The position numbers were made by a program, and so were the translations under genes. 64,000 nt of DNA from Varroa destructor (lineage: Eukaryota > Arthropoda > Arachnida > Mesostigmata > Varroidae), in NCBI RefSeq assembly GCF_002443255.2, contig NW_019211456.1, positions 36,959,042 through 37,023,041 on the forward strand, read 5' to 3'. Positions 10,800-20,706 of the stretch are shown piece after piece. The notes below the pieces were generated by a model. It had not been told where the DNA came from. It saw only the letters and a program-made list of their open reading frames with translations, and did not search any database. Each line of letters starts with the position of its first letter. Within the stretch, counting starts at the first letter, position 1.

Positions 10800-12384
10800 C
10801 AGGGATCTCGCAGTGGTAAGGGTAAAATACGCTAAACATTGTTTGATTTCGATATGCCGCACTGATAAAAAGTTGTGTACTATCAGGTTAGTCTGACTGC
10901 TGATTTGCTAGTCCAGCGAGGGGTCCTTTGTTGGCGCCCAAGCGCGAGAGAGTCACGGAAGAGCAAGCGAGAGCGTGAACGATGGGAGAAATTCACTCGA
11001 AAGTCCTAATTATACTCATCTTTGCTAGAAAATGTAGCAGATAACGACTACGACGCTGCTGCTGATGACACTAGTAGGGAAACGATACGATACCATACAA
11101 CGATTATACGAAAACACGATAGCTGGTAATTATAATAAACGATTTGTCGGATTGTATGTGCACGTCTGCGTGCATGCGCGCACGAAGTCTGAAGACAGTA
11201 TTAGGCGAATATAGCACAAAATGCACACAATGATAACTAGGGGACCGTAGAATCAAAACAATGTAAGACAAAGCTTCGAGTCAACGACAGAATTTGAGTA
11301 GCTGGAGAAAAAGAAGAGCGGGTGGAAGATCAGCGAAGCATCACTTTCGAAAATCCGCTGGTCCAATGTATGAGCACGCGGAGATTGTGAGTCAAGTATT
11401 TTAATCGATTTCAACGAAAGGACAATTAAAGCAGCATTAGAAGATGTGACTGAATTCACGGACATCTTGAATTAAGGCCCTAGAGCAACAACGGCCAAAT
11501 TATATAGCCACCAACAGGATGGGCCATTGTGCATTTTCTGTGTGAAAATATATATACAAATAGTCTCCTGACGAAAAGCGGATCAGTGAACAGACACACC
11601 GGTCACCAATGTGCTAATGCCGATAACAGTGCTAAATTCAATAATTATTGTATGATAATCGCAAAGGAAGCTAGGCAAGATGATAGCGTGTCAAAATAAT
11701 TGTGAAGACTAAAAGGCTGAATAAAAACTACGTAAATTTAGGAAGATATCGGTATGCAGCGACAAATACTCCATGCAAGGTAAACTGCTATTCGTTGAAG
11801 AGTAAAGATATTGCACTCAGCAACGAACAGATATTACAGTAACGTTTCAAAAAAATAAACTTGTTGTATGTTTAGCGGTCTGTAGGGTTAGTCAGCCGCT
11901 AGGCCGAATATCTGGGTCGAAGTAACGATAAAACAAGCCCCGACACAGGACTAGGGCTAGCAAAATGTGTGAATTTAGTCGGTGCTACCGCAGGGAAGAA
12001 CGCTTCCCAAAAACCCACACTATCAGATGAAGCATCGAGATGAGAGGAGAGGATATGTCTGCGTAAACGGGATCTACACATGAATCATTTAAAGCAAACA
12101 AAATTATGTTTTTGAGCGACATTAGGGTGATATATCGATTTACTTGCTACTTTGAAAAAAACTGCGCGCGTCTGGGTAATAATTACTTCCGAAAACTTCA
12201 CTGTCAGTATGGCTAACCTACAGCGCTGATGATCAGAACTCACCATAAGATCGCAATTGTATGAAACAAGCGGTTTTAAGTAACGTGCCGCTTCCTCCTT
12301 CTACAAAATAATAAACAGTTTACTATGAAAACGCCACGTAAGACACAAGCATGAAAATGTCACGCTTCTTCCGGCATCCATCTC
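10800..12384. other. Spacer with weak exon-like signals
   Basis: A minus-strand open tail (11899-12058) after CCCGTTTACGCAG reads HILSSHLDASSDSVGFWEAF and ends RYSA. A short plus exon candidate lies at about 11743-11779 (EDIGMQRQILHA). Neither is well enough supported to call as a gene. Confidence 0.2.
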
Positions 12385-12585
12385 ATGCATCTCTTCTCTC
12401 CCTCGTTTGTCCTGGCGTCCCGTTTTTCGACCGAGTCGAGTTCTGTCGTTTGTATCCTTAGCAGTCTTTTTCCTTATGCAGCTTCAGTTCTCTCTCCCGT
12501 TACAATTAACGGCCACATGTTCCCTTTCGTCATTACTGTTGCATCTTATTCAAATATTACACCTGCGTACCTGTCTTGCCTTCAG

Positions 12586-12816
12586 CAGGAACCGTATCGC
12601 CTAGCACATTGTGGGCTCGTCGCGGCCATTAGTACACAAAATAGCCGTAACAGCTCTTCCAATTTGTCCAGCATCTTCCTGGCAGTCAGCGTGTTCGTCT
12701 GCTCGTCTGCCTTTATAGGACCACTGCTGCAAACAAGTGCTGTCTTGTATGGATGCAACGCTGGTTCATCTGGATTCTTCCACAAACAGATATATCTCTT
12801 AGTGAAGTCGCAGTGA
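12586..12816 (+). CDS. Possible terminal exon of a Ser-rich hydrophobic protein
   Basis: After the acceptor CTGTCTTGCCTTCAG, 76 codons run in phase 0 from QEPYRLAHCGLVAAISTQNS, through a hydrophobic stretch SSIFLAVSVFVCSSAFIGPL, to LLVKSQ and a stop. The same frame is open upstream to an ATG at 12385 (143 residues in all), so this may be one intronless ORF. The minus strand is also open over 12582-12947 and reads a more charged protein. Confidence 0.28.
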   Translation, partial: QEPYRLAHCGLVAAISTQNSRNSSSNLSSIFLAVSVFVCSSAFIGPLLQTSAVLYGCNAGSSGFFHKQIYLLVKSQ

Positions 12817-13067
12817 GCGCGGGAGCCCAGACAAGTCACAAGTGATAAGTGAAACGCTGATAACCAAGAGATAAATTGAATAACAAGCATACAAATAACA
12901 GGAGCAGGCCCATATAAAAACCTTGCAGATGGTTTTTTTTTGTCCATCGCTTAGCCAATTAGTTTCGTACTTCTTCGTTTGCCGAGGCTGCTGTTGCTGC
13001 TGCGTTAGGTACTGTGGGTATTGTTAGTGGTTTCAAATCTGCCATAGGAAACATTCGTAAGCGGAGA

Positions 13068-13092
13068 ATAACAACAACAACAACAACAATAA
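13068..13092 (+). repeat. (CAA)n microsatellite
   Basis: A run of CAA/ACA units, interrupted once, lies inside an open frame where it would encode poly-Thr. No gene call is based on it. Confidence 0.8.
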
Positions 13093-13733
13093 CAGGAGTA
13101 GTAATAACAGCCGCAACAACAGCCAATCTAAATATAGGCGTTATGTCCACTCTGCTATCCCAGTGCACTGTAGCTTGTTACGAGGCGTCGGTAGGCGAAT
13201 TTAAAGCTGGAGCCCATCCGTCGTAGATAACGCCAGCTGATTTATACTTAAATTTAATTTTTTTCTTGGAATAATATTAACGAACAAATCTACTTGCATG
13301 TGACTATCGTTTAATGACCGCTAGCATATTGTCATCTGGCCTATTGGCCGGACAGGTGACTCAGCGACGGATAGGTCTTCTGTGTAACATCATTGTACGG
13401 CCCAGCAACACGACCTAAGAACCGCTATTAAGAATTTCAATATTCTTCCTCCCCGGTAGTATCAACACAGTTATTATAACATCGCTTCTATAACTAATAC
13501 TTTGCAAATGTGAGGACTATTTCCTCACCTTTTCCTTGATCATTGATTGTTATTTTTTGCTAAACACGATTATTTTTATAGATGGTTATTGTCACAATTC
13601 CTGAATTGAGTGGCGTTTTGAATTTTTGAAATTGCGCGCTCTCATTGAAACTAAGCATTATAATTTTGTAATACACACCATCTTGAAACGTGTAAAATAT
13701 CAACGCACAAAAGGTGTCTACTTTTAATTTCAG

Positions 13734-13817
13734 CGAGCGATTAGTCTTCTAACTTTATCTTTTTTTCTTCTGTCTATCGTTACGGGTTGGCTATTAGGCT
13801 CTAGGTGCTCAACATCG
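13734..13817 (+). CDS. Hydrophobic internal exon (membrane segment)
   Basis: The acceptor CTACTTTTAATTTCAG is followed by 28 codons in phase 0, RAISLLTLSFFLLSIVTGWL then LGSRCSTS, and the donor TCG|GTGAGC. The other two frames stop within 25 bases. The centre is a 17-residue hydrophobic helix, so the exon would code for a transmembrane or signal segment. It does not join in phase to the next exon candidate (13867), so an extra exon would be needed. Confidence 0.38.
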
Positions 13818-13866
13818 GTGAGCATGTTCCAAGTAATATTCATTAAGTCTCGTGTTTTTAAATTAG

Positions 13867-13963
13867 GCGCCATTTTGATGGACGCTCATTCGACAGATAC
13901 TGTGGCAAGACACGGACGGGATATTTTCGCATCATCTGAGTGTTACGCAGCCTCCGTTTTTCT
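13867..13963 (+). CDS. Internal exon between strong splice signals
   Basis: The acceptor GTGTTTTTAAATTAG precedes two bases plus 31 codons beginning AILMDAHSTDTVARHGRDIF and ending YAASVF, then the donor TTTTTCT|GTAAGT. The other frames meet stops before the donor. Mixed polar and hydrophobic composition; family not recognised. Confidence 0.38.
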
Positions 13964-14200
13964 GTAAGTGTCAAAAAAATAATGGAGAGCGCTACCGGCA
14001 CACCTCCTGTGCTCGATTGACTCGATCAAATTCATTAGTTCAGGGGTAAGATCCCTCTTAGTGTTGATCGCAGAAGCTGATATCGACCATTCCGTGGAAG
14101 GGGTCGAGATGTGTAACATATCAGCAGTTAATCTGGTGATCTTCTTGTGATTTATGTTAGAGTGACCGGGGTAACATCTGTAATGTAGCGGCAGCCTCAC
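13943..14200 (-). mobile_element. hAT transposase C-terminal dimerisation-domain remnant
   Basis: On the minus strand about 60 codons read ITRLTADMLHISTPSTEWSI then SASAINTKRDLTPELMNLIE. hAT transposases end in a dimerisation domain of the form A-x-x-x-L-x-I-x-x-x-S-x-x-E-R-x-F-S-x-A-G-x-I-x-x-x-x-R-x-x-L-x-P-E. The L-x-I, P-S, E, S-A, I, K-R, L-x-P-E and final hydrophobic residues line up in order. Expected Arg, Phe and Gly residues are replaced by Trp, Ile and Ala, and one residue is missing, so this looks inactive. No zinc finger or catalytic region was found upstream and no terminal inverted repeats were seen. It overlaps the end of a plus-strand exon candidate. Confidence 0.38.
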
Positions 14201-14599
14201 CTGACCCCCTCCCCACCACCACTATAACAATAACAACAGCTAACAATTATGGCAAATGCTACCAGTACTTGGTAAACAGATATATTTAATGATGATTGCA
14301 GGATGAAAAGTGGGCTTATTTATTTAACAATTCCATGCCTCGGTGACGTCCATTGTTACAAACATATTTTATTAATGAGGTTAGCACAGTTGGTCAAGCA
14401 AGTATCTAAATACATGACATTTTGTGGCTCATGATAATCAATAATATCGTAGACGACCTGATAATATCTAAGGACGTGAAGCAAAAATATTAGTAAAAAC
14501 AATACGATGAAAAATAATAAAAACATGAGAAAAATAGTTAAACACTTTATGGGAATATAACGGTCGCTCATTAAAGTTCAATCAGAAAAGGCTTTAAAA

Positions 14600-15298
14600 T
14601 ATGGGGAAGTCTACAAGCTAAAGCGGGTACGAATGTTTACAACCCTATAAAAACGTATCTAAGTCGAACATATGGTTACGTTGCAGATATGAAAAAAGTG
14701 TTATACATGGAAAGTATTTTTTATAGAGATGTATAAGAATGCTAAACTATTCTTCGCTGATCGATGCTTTGTTTGACCTAAAAAAGACTCGAGTCAATTT
14801 AATTTGTCCGCAATTATCTATTGGGATCGAATTGTGAATATAAGGACCACAGAGTTAACTAAAACCATTGGACTCTCTAAGTATACGAGTCAATACGAGA
14901 GAAATTGATAAGATTAACGCGATATAAACCCCCTATTTCATGAACATTCCGATGTATGTATATATACATACAAAAGCAACATAATGGACTTTGACGGTTA
15001 ATTCAAGGATCTATATTTCCTTTCTATCTTCATACCAGTATATACTTTATTTATTATATACTTATCTGTCGCTTTTACGGAAACAGATTTTAACATAACG
15101 TCGTGTTAACTCCGCCGATGAGTTGCTAATGCTTAGCAATGAATAATATAGATTCCTGTAGGCGCAGCTCCAGCAAGGTGTACTAAAGAAAAAAAAGCAA
15201 ATGTCCATTTTACGGTAACGCGGTCTAGTTGAATTTCTACGGTATCGATTCTAGAAAGATGCGTCCACTTGAAAAGGTCGGATACGAGGCAAGCCACC
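14600..15298. other. AT-rich spacer
   Basis: Only short open frames and stops. No repeat, RNA gene or splice pair was found. Confidence 0.5.
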
Positions 15299-15487
15299 AT
15301 GAGTTGTCTTCCGAGTCAGTTTTATGTTGGTGGAATCCTTGCTGCCATAAGGTTAGGTGAATTATGGTTTCTTGCTATAGGTTGCCATATAAATCATAGT
15401 AATGGTATAGCCGACATAGTCGTACATCCATCGATATATTATATTCTAATTTGGGACTTTGTTATTGTTTACAGATCGTTGTTTTAA
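15299..15487 (+). CDS. Small membrane-protein ORF with an ideal start context
   Basis: An ATG in AAGCCACCATGAG opens 62 residues beginning MSCLPSQFYVGGILAAIRLG. It has hydrophobic segments at about residues 9-30 and 43-58 and ends IVYRSLF. The start context is the best in this part of the window. No splice support; an intact small ORF or an exon read through into its intron are both possible. Confidence 0.25.
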   Translation: MSCLPSQFYVGGILAAIRLGELWFLAIGCHINHSNGIADIVVHPSIYYILIWDFVIVYRSLF

Positions 15488-15775
15488 CGGTCCTATTATG
15501 CATACTGCATTAGCCTGAGCAGGATTGAAATCAATTGATTCGTAATGGATCTTTGTCCTTTTAAAAGCATTATTATTGGTAGGGCATCACACCTCATATA
15601 CCAACAAACAATCAACTTCGAGCTTTTACGTAGCTAAATATTCGTACATTCGAATCTAGCACAGCTGCGACAAAGCCTAAAAACGAGCCGGCACAGGACG
15701 ACATCAATTACAAACTGGATATCAGCGCGTGGAACAAAAAAACATAATACAGCCAACTAATCTAGCCAGATATAG

Positions 15776-15982
15776 ATGAAGGCATATTTCGTCTGCTGGC
15801 CGGCTGGATACCCTCATACTCCCTCCGTCAACCGTCGCAGAATAAAACGCATTAAGACGCTCTGCAATGCTGTGCTGTACTTTGACAGGGACGCCGACGA
15901 TGACGAGAACGATGCCGGAGACCTCGCACCAGTCTGCGGACAGCTGTCGCCCGGGAGGAAGGAGGAAGCTCTAAGACATTAG
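15776..15982 (+). CDS. Small ORF with a basic then acidic layout
   Basis: 68 residues from MKAYFVCWPAGYPHTPSVNR, through a basic patch RRRIKRIK and a hydrophobic stretch, into an acidic run DRDADDDENDAGD, ending KEEALRH. A pyrimidine-rich acceptor (...CAACCGTCGCAG at 15840) lies inside the ORF, so the part after it could be a terminal exon instead. Confidence 0.27.
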   Translation: MKAYFVCWPAGYPHTPSVNRRRIKRIKTLCNAVLYFDRDADDDENDAGDLAPVCGQLSPGRKEEALRH

Positions 15983-16280
15983 ATCGAGCTGGACGATCAT
16001 CCAGTCAGTGGTGGTCCATTCTGATTCATGATCGAAGCTGATCATGCGCCTGGAGCATGACGTTTCAGCCAGTGTTAGCGAATACATCTAATCGAGTCGT
16101 GGCCGGTCGTACAGATGATGCTAAGCATCTGCAGCCAGGCTCTGTCTGCCGGTGTGGAGCAGCCGATCGACTGACGTTAAAGGCGTCGGTCAAGGGCGAA
16201 AGCTACAATAAAACAGCTCAGTAAAGGGGTGAGTCAGAAAAATTGCTATCGCACTCTTCGGATGCTGTTGTTCGCGTAAC

Positions 16281-16481
16281 CTACAACGATGAGAGTGATG
16301 AAGATAAGAAATTTTGGTAATTTGCTAAAAAGAGGCCTTTTTCCGGAAGAGCGGTGCTGCCACGGTATTGCGCGAGAAACGGCTTTTGTGTTGTCGGTAC
16401 GAAAGGCTCGAGAGAATCGTATTGAGCGGATTTTCTCTTAGGACTGCGGTTGCCTAGTAATAATATGTTTCCAGCTCCCAT
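16281..16481 (-). CDS. Small minus-strand ORF
   Basis: An ATG with A at -3 and G at +4 opens 66 residues, MGAGNILLLGNRSPKRKSAQ and onward to LSSSLSSL. Polar with a basic patch at residues 12-18; Ser-rich C-terminus. An N-terminal Met-Gly could allow myristoylation, but the following residues do not fit the usual consensus well. Unknown function. Confidence 0.27.
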   Translation of the reverse strand: MGAGNILLLGNRSPKRKSAQYDSLEPFVPTTQKPFLAQYRGSTALPEKGLFLANYQNFLSSSLSSL

Positions 16482-17190
16482 GATAGCTCAAGCGGGACTT
16501 AAGGACACGTGATAAGGTAGCGTCGATTGGAGACGAGATGAAAGCGCGCTTCGTTCCATGCTCGAACTAGCCGGCCGTTTGATATAGTGGATGTCAGCCG
16601 GACCGGCCATTAGCACTCCAAATACTTATTGAACAATACAATAACAAAAAAGGAAGCTGGCAACATTGTGTGAACAAGCTCTACCTCTTTATACAAGATC
16701 CTTTGATGCAAATGAATTGAAAACAGCTGAGAGAGGCTGCAACGCGATTTTTTCGCGCAAGGACGGACACAGAGAGACGGGCACATGTGCACAGGCATGC
16801 ATTATCAGCATTATCGGCATCGCAGTTCTAATGCCAACGACAATGACGACGACGTCAATGTTTAACAGACTGCAGAATCTAGGAGATAGTAAATAACAGA
16901 GCAGAAACATTATAGCAACTATTACCGCAGCGTTTAGCCACTGCTAGGTCGTCATAGTCGTCGCAGCAACTGATGCTGGTGTTGCTAATGCTGCTGGTTA
17001 GTGCCAGCCTCTTCACCCAGAAGTTCTGCTGAATTTTCGTCGGCAACAACCGGCTTAATCGTTGATAGTTCGCCTTTCGATGAGGAGTAACGAAACACGG
17101 TACGAGTATTTTTCTACTCACGAAAAGTTATTAGCGATAAATATCCACACACGTTCGCACACAGCTAGCAAGACACACGCGCCCAAAACA

Positions 17191-17290
17191 NNNNNNNNNN
17201 NNNNNNNNNNNNNNNNNNNNNNNNNNNNNNNNNNNNNNNNNNNNNNNNNNNNNNNNNNNNNNNNNNNNNNNNNNNNNNNNNNNNNNNNNN
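17191..17290. other. Assembly gap of 100 N
   Basis: Exactly 100 N, the usual placeholder for a gap of unknown size. It is followed by (TA)5 and a (GA)n tract to 17325, so a dinucleotide repeat probably broke the assembly. Confidence 0.97.
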
Positions 17291-17325
<35 letters not shown>

Positions 17326-17511
17326 TTCTTAGGTATCACTCTTGTCAGTAGAGGCGTAATATAACGGTAAGCGTAATACTAAAAATAAGAAGAAAATCTA
17401 CAAACTACTTAGAAAATAGATAAACTCAGCTGCTTATCCGGCCCGTTATGTTCGTTTGGCCGCGGCCGCTGCCGTTACTTCGGATAGCGCGGCTTCACCG
17501 CGAAACCGTTG

Positions 17512-17622
17512 ATGTCATTGTGGCCACTGTTGATATCCGATGAGCGTCGGGAGTCGAGTTCACCTGAGTGGTACGATGGAAGGACGAAGCATTTCTTCAG
17601 TTCACCTCTTGTTGATTTAGTG
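17512..17622 (+). CDS. Exon 1 of the 17.5-19 kb plus-strand model
   Basis: An ATG opens 37 codons, MSLWPLLISDERRESSSPEW then YDGRTKHFFSSPLVDLV, ending in phase 0 at GTG|GTAAAC. If unspliced the frame stops at 17703. A 91-nt intron would lead to the acceptor GATCGATTTAG and the exon at 17714, also in phase 0. The start context is poor, so the true start may lie in an earlier exon. Confidence 0.33.
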
Positions 17623-17713
17623 GTAAACAACACACGGCCGACGGAAATGACGGACGGATACGAGACGCACAGCGTTATGCTGATTCAGTTGATCGCGGTT
17701 TAGATCGATTTAG

Positions 17714-17907
17714 ATCAGAAAAAGATTCGCGAGAACGCGGACACATTTTAGTAGTAGAAGAGGTCACTTCTATTATCCGTTGTTTCGCTTTAGAAGGATA
17801 CGACAAGAAATCAAAAATGACAGAATACTTCCAAATAGCCCTGATCCTGAAATAGATCCTGATTTTGGGCAAGGTCACTTCGATGTGAAAATGGACAGAC
17901 TCGCACG
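17714..17907 (+). CDS. Exon 2: basic segment plus Pro/Asp-rich motif
   Basis: 64 codons begin IRKRFARTRTHFSSRRGHFY and pass through an Arg-rich stretch RFRRIRQEIKNDR. They continue into LPNSPDPEIDPDFGQGHFDV and end KMDRLA with two bases left at the donor CACG|GTAAGA. The other frames are closed. A basic region followed by a Pro-Asp-Pro-Glu type linker is typical of a cytoplasmic or linker region. An alternative acceptor at 17751 would shorten the exon. No family was recognised. Confidence 0.42.
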
Positions 17908-18396
17908 GTAAGAGACTATTTACAGAGTTTATCTTTTACTAAGGGATAGGAAGATGTAGAATGTATAACAGAAATTCATGGGAGAACACCCGCTAGTCGC
18001 GCAAAGCCTCATAAAGAGAACACGAGAAAAAATTCGCAGGGACGTCTGTTTATTTGTGGATTGTCTAACACTGAGAGTTTCGTTAACTGTTTTCTATTGG
18101 GTAAACATTAAGTTGTAAATTATCGTAATAGTAATTCGATTACTATTATGATAATGAGTTTACGCGAACAGAAAAACAGCTTAAGCTTCTAAGTGTCGGC
18201 AGGGAAAGTGAAGGATTTACTGCCACTTTATTCAGGTGAATTTATGGGAAACACATTTAAAAATGATAAAAACCCGGAACTTCGATAGAGGAAAAGCGTA
18301 TGACGATCCTTATGTACGACGGAATTGCTTCTTACAATCGGTTATAGCCATTGTTTAGAGTAAGTTGTACGATAATTTCCAATTAGAATTCTTCAG

Positions 18397-18418
18397 TGTT
18401 CAATATGAGCCTTTATCT
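18397..18418 (+). CDS. 22-nt micro-exon candidate
   Basis: Between TTAGAATTCTTCAG and TCT|GTGAGTAAAA lie 22 bases. Taken after exon 17714-17907 they complete an Arg codon and add VQYEPLS, leaving phase 0. Phase fits both sides, but micro-exons this short arise easily by chance. Confidence 0.25.
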
Positions 18419-18483
18419 GTGAGTAAAACGGACCAAGTTAATTACGAGTGAGTGTTTGGACATACTAGAAGATTATGAGTTTC

Positions 18484-18486
<3 letters not shown>

Positions 18487-18528
<42 letters not shown>
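18487..18528 (+). repeat. (AT)n microsatellite
   Basis: An uninterrupted AT dinucleotide run of about 42 bases, located in the presumed intron after the 18397 micro-exon. Confidence 0.95.
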
Positions 18529-18530
<2 letters not shown>

Positions 18531-18911
18531 CCTAGAAAAAAGGCTAGTTAGCGTTTGTTGCATCATCATCATCGACATCGATATAAAACGTAATTAAGTT
18601 GAGCCCACAATTACTTCGATGTGTATTTGCTATCAAATTCCTGCGTTATTGTTTGTTCTATCCCGCCGTAGCATAACACACCTAATAGCAGACTTTGAAG
18701 CGTAAACCCCATTTATATATGGTTCAAATAGATGTTTGCAGCTATGAATTCTCACTCAGGGGCAAACAGTAAAATGGCGTATAATCCACTTATCGTAATT
18801 TTACTCTTTGCCCCTGATCTCCGATTTTGTTCTAGCCAGCCTCCCATCGCTGACCTATGTTTTCTCTATTGATCTCTTTTTGAATTCTGTGCCTTTTCTT
18901 CTGTTCACCAG

Positions 18912-18992
18912 TACAGCCTCTTCCTTCCTTTTCGGATAACCGTCCACGGCCCACCTGTTCGCTTTGAATATTTCTACGCCGTACTCGTATCC
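18912..18992 (+). CDS. Possible exon 4 of the 17.5-19 kb model
   Basis: A long C/T-rich tract ending CTTCTGTTCACCAG precedes 27 codons in phase 0, YSLFLPFRITVHGPPVRFEY then FYAVLVS, and the donor TCC|GTATGT. Using the later donor GTGAGA at 19040 the frame continues VCEFAQVFVLRCC. Phase agrees with the micro-exon. The T/C-rich DNA biases the product toward Phe, Leu and Ser. Confidence 0.27.
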
Positions 18993-19101
18993 GTATGTGA
19001 ATTCGCTCAAGTATTCGTATTACGTTGTTGTACGTCTGCGTGAGAATGCTGGTGTATGAGGGAAAACGAGTTAGATTTCCAAACTTGTTTGACTTTACTC
19101 G

Positions 19102-19103
<2 letters not shown>

Positions 19104-19178
<75 letters not shown>
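19104..19178 (+). repeat. (AT)n microsatellite, about 75 bases
   Basis: A perfect AT run. Open frames through it encode Ile-Tyr repeats and are not genes. Confidence 0.97.
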
Positions 19179-19179
<1 letters not shown>

Positions 19180-19382
19180 CAGAAAAGGGCGTTGGAGGCA
19201 TTTTCTGCTGCCGTTGCCATTCTGTCACGTATTACGCTACACCTGAAATAGTACGCATTGCTTCTGGCTGATAGCTGCTGCAGATACTGTTGTCATCTTC
19301 GCTCTCTGTTGGCTACTAGCACGAGCTGGCGTATTCTGGGTGTCGGTGTGTCAGGTTTTTGGGCTGTCCCATCTGATCATGA

Positions 19383-19763
19383 TACGATCAGAGGAACGAA
19401 ACTGTTCTGGTTGACGGTCTCCCTCTGGCCTGGTCCGGCACGGCCGATCCAGTTGGTCTAGAACAAAGAAAAAGCTACAGGCAACCTGCACAAGGCTCGG
19501 GCACCCTCCTCTTTTTCGTACATAAATTCCGAACCGTGGCAGACGTCGCGTCGGATAGTACGCTCGACCAGTGCGCTATGGATGATTTTGCTTTTGTTCC
19601 TCCTGCCGCCGCCGCCGCCGCCGCCGCCGCCCCAAGACTGAAAACTCAGACAGTTTTTACGATTTTATTTTCAACAGCAGCATTATTAGCATTGTGGAAA
19701 GCAGTAACAGCACAGGGTATACGTGGATTGACACCACATCCAAACGGATCCATCCACTTCTGA
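19383..19763 (+). CDS. Open segment with poly-Ala tract, possible exon
   Basis: 127 codons without a stop, from YDQRNETVLVDGLPLAWSGT, through VADVASDSTLDQCAMDDFAF and nine Ala from a (CCG)n run (19604-19632), to a hydrophobic stretch TVFTILFSTAALLALWK and a stop. There is no ATG start before Ala-rich DNA, so if coding it is an internal or terminal exon. A possible acceptor is ...GATACGATCAG at 19393. GC-rich triplet repeats inflate open frames, which lowers confidence. Confidence 0.23.
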   Translation, partial: YDQRNETVLVDGLPLAWSGTADPVGLEQRKSYRQPAQGSGTLLFFVHKFRTVADVASDSTLDQCAMDDFAFVPPAAAAAAAAAPRLKTQTVFTILFSTAALLALWKAVTAQGIRGLTPHPNGSIHF

Positions 19764-19799
19764 GCCACACATAGCGAAGTACAAACAACATGCGCAAAT

Positions 19800-19847
19800 A
19801 TGCCTCCTTTCTGCTTACTTCTTGTGAACGCGTTTAGACGCCTATCG
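19800..19847 (+). CDS. Short first-exon candidate
   Basis: An ATG with A at -3 opens 16 codons, MPPFCLLLVNAFRRLS, ending in phase 0 at TCG|GTGAGC. Could be a short hydrophobic leader. No partner exon was found. Confidence 0.2.
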
Positions 19848-20208
19848 GTGAGCTCTCACAGTCGAACAACTCAAAGTAAAGCGAGCAGTCGACTGCTCAG
19901 AAAATGCAAGGGGGCGATATGCGACGCGACGAGATGCTATCTGCAAGACTAGCGCACGTAATAGTCGCGCTAAAGAGTCTTAATTCTCAAATTTATCAAG
20001 TGCTGCCGCCATTTTAACCTGCATCGTACATCGTACTAACATATAAATAGTCTGTGATAGCATCTATTATGGAATAGTAGTAGAAGCATTTATTTAGATT
20101 TCTTGTCGCTAGTAGCAGTGTACAATAACTGATGGCGAAAAGTAAGTTTCAACAGAAGCATCGCAGCGACAACCTCAGCAGCGACTTCATGCCCATAAAA
20201 ACGTGAAG

Positions 20209-20211
<3 letters not shown>

Positions 20212-20257
<46 letters not shown>

Positions 20258-20280
20258 GTGATGTATATATATATATATAT
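20212..20280 (+). repeat. Compound (AT)n microsatellite
   Basis: Two AT runs (20212-20256 and 20264-20280) separated by CGTGATG. Reading frames through them are artefacts. Confidence 0.95.
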
Positions 20281-20706
20281 CTACAACAACTGACGCGATT
20301 TTTGCGGCTAGCTTACTTGGACAATAGCTTCGTATAGTTACTCTGAAAATATTTATTAATATATCATCAGTTTTAAAGAGCTGTATAAAAAGTAAACAGT
20401 CGAGAGCGCAAGAGTGAATACTACAGCGCCGTGCTAATATTGGCATTGGAAAATGAAGACTTTGTGGCTGCCATTATACCTGCTGCTACACCTTACATGG
20501 TAGCCAGGTCATAAGAATAGTTAGTCAAACACTGAACTACTGCCTAATGAGTTCATATGAGGTGTGATGATGGCAATCCTGGCAGTTAGGAAACGCTGCC
20601 AGGATGACAGTAACATTTTAAACATACTACAAAAATAAAACGCGTTCTCTCATCCGCGAAGACCAGAAGCGGACCAATATAGTACAAGGTCACTCTCACA
20701 TACTTG

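Noticed and set aside
12582..12947. 121-residue minus-strand ORF antisense to the 12.4-12.8 kb frame
   Set aside because: Plausible composition but no splice signals; the plus strand has the better acceptor. Kept only as an alternative.
14356..14571. 71-residue very hydrophobic minus-strand ORF
   Set aside because: Produced by T-rich DNA (Phe/Leu/Ile codons); no start context or splice support.
19007..19271. Open frames with Ile-Tyr repeats on both strands
   Set aside because: They are produced entirely by the (AT)n microsatellite.
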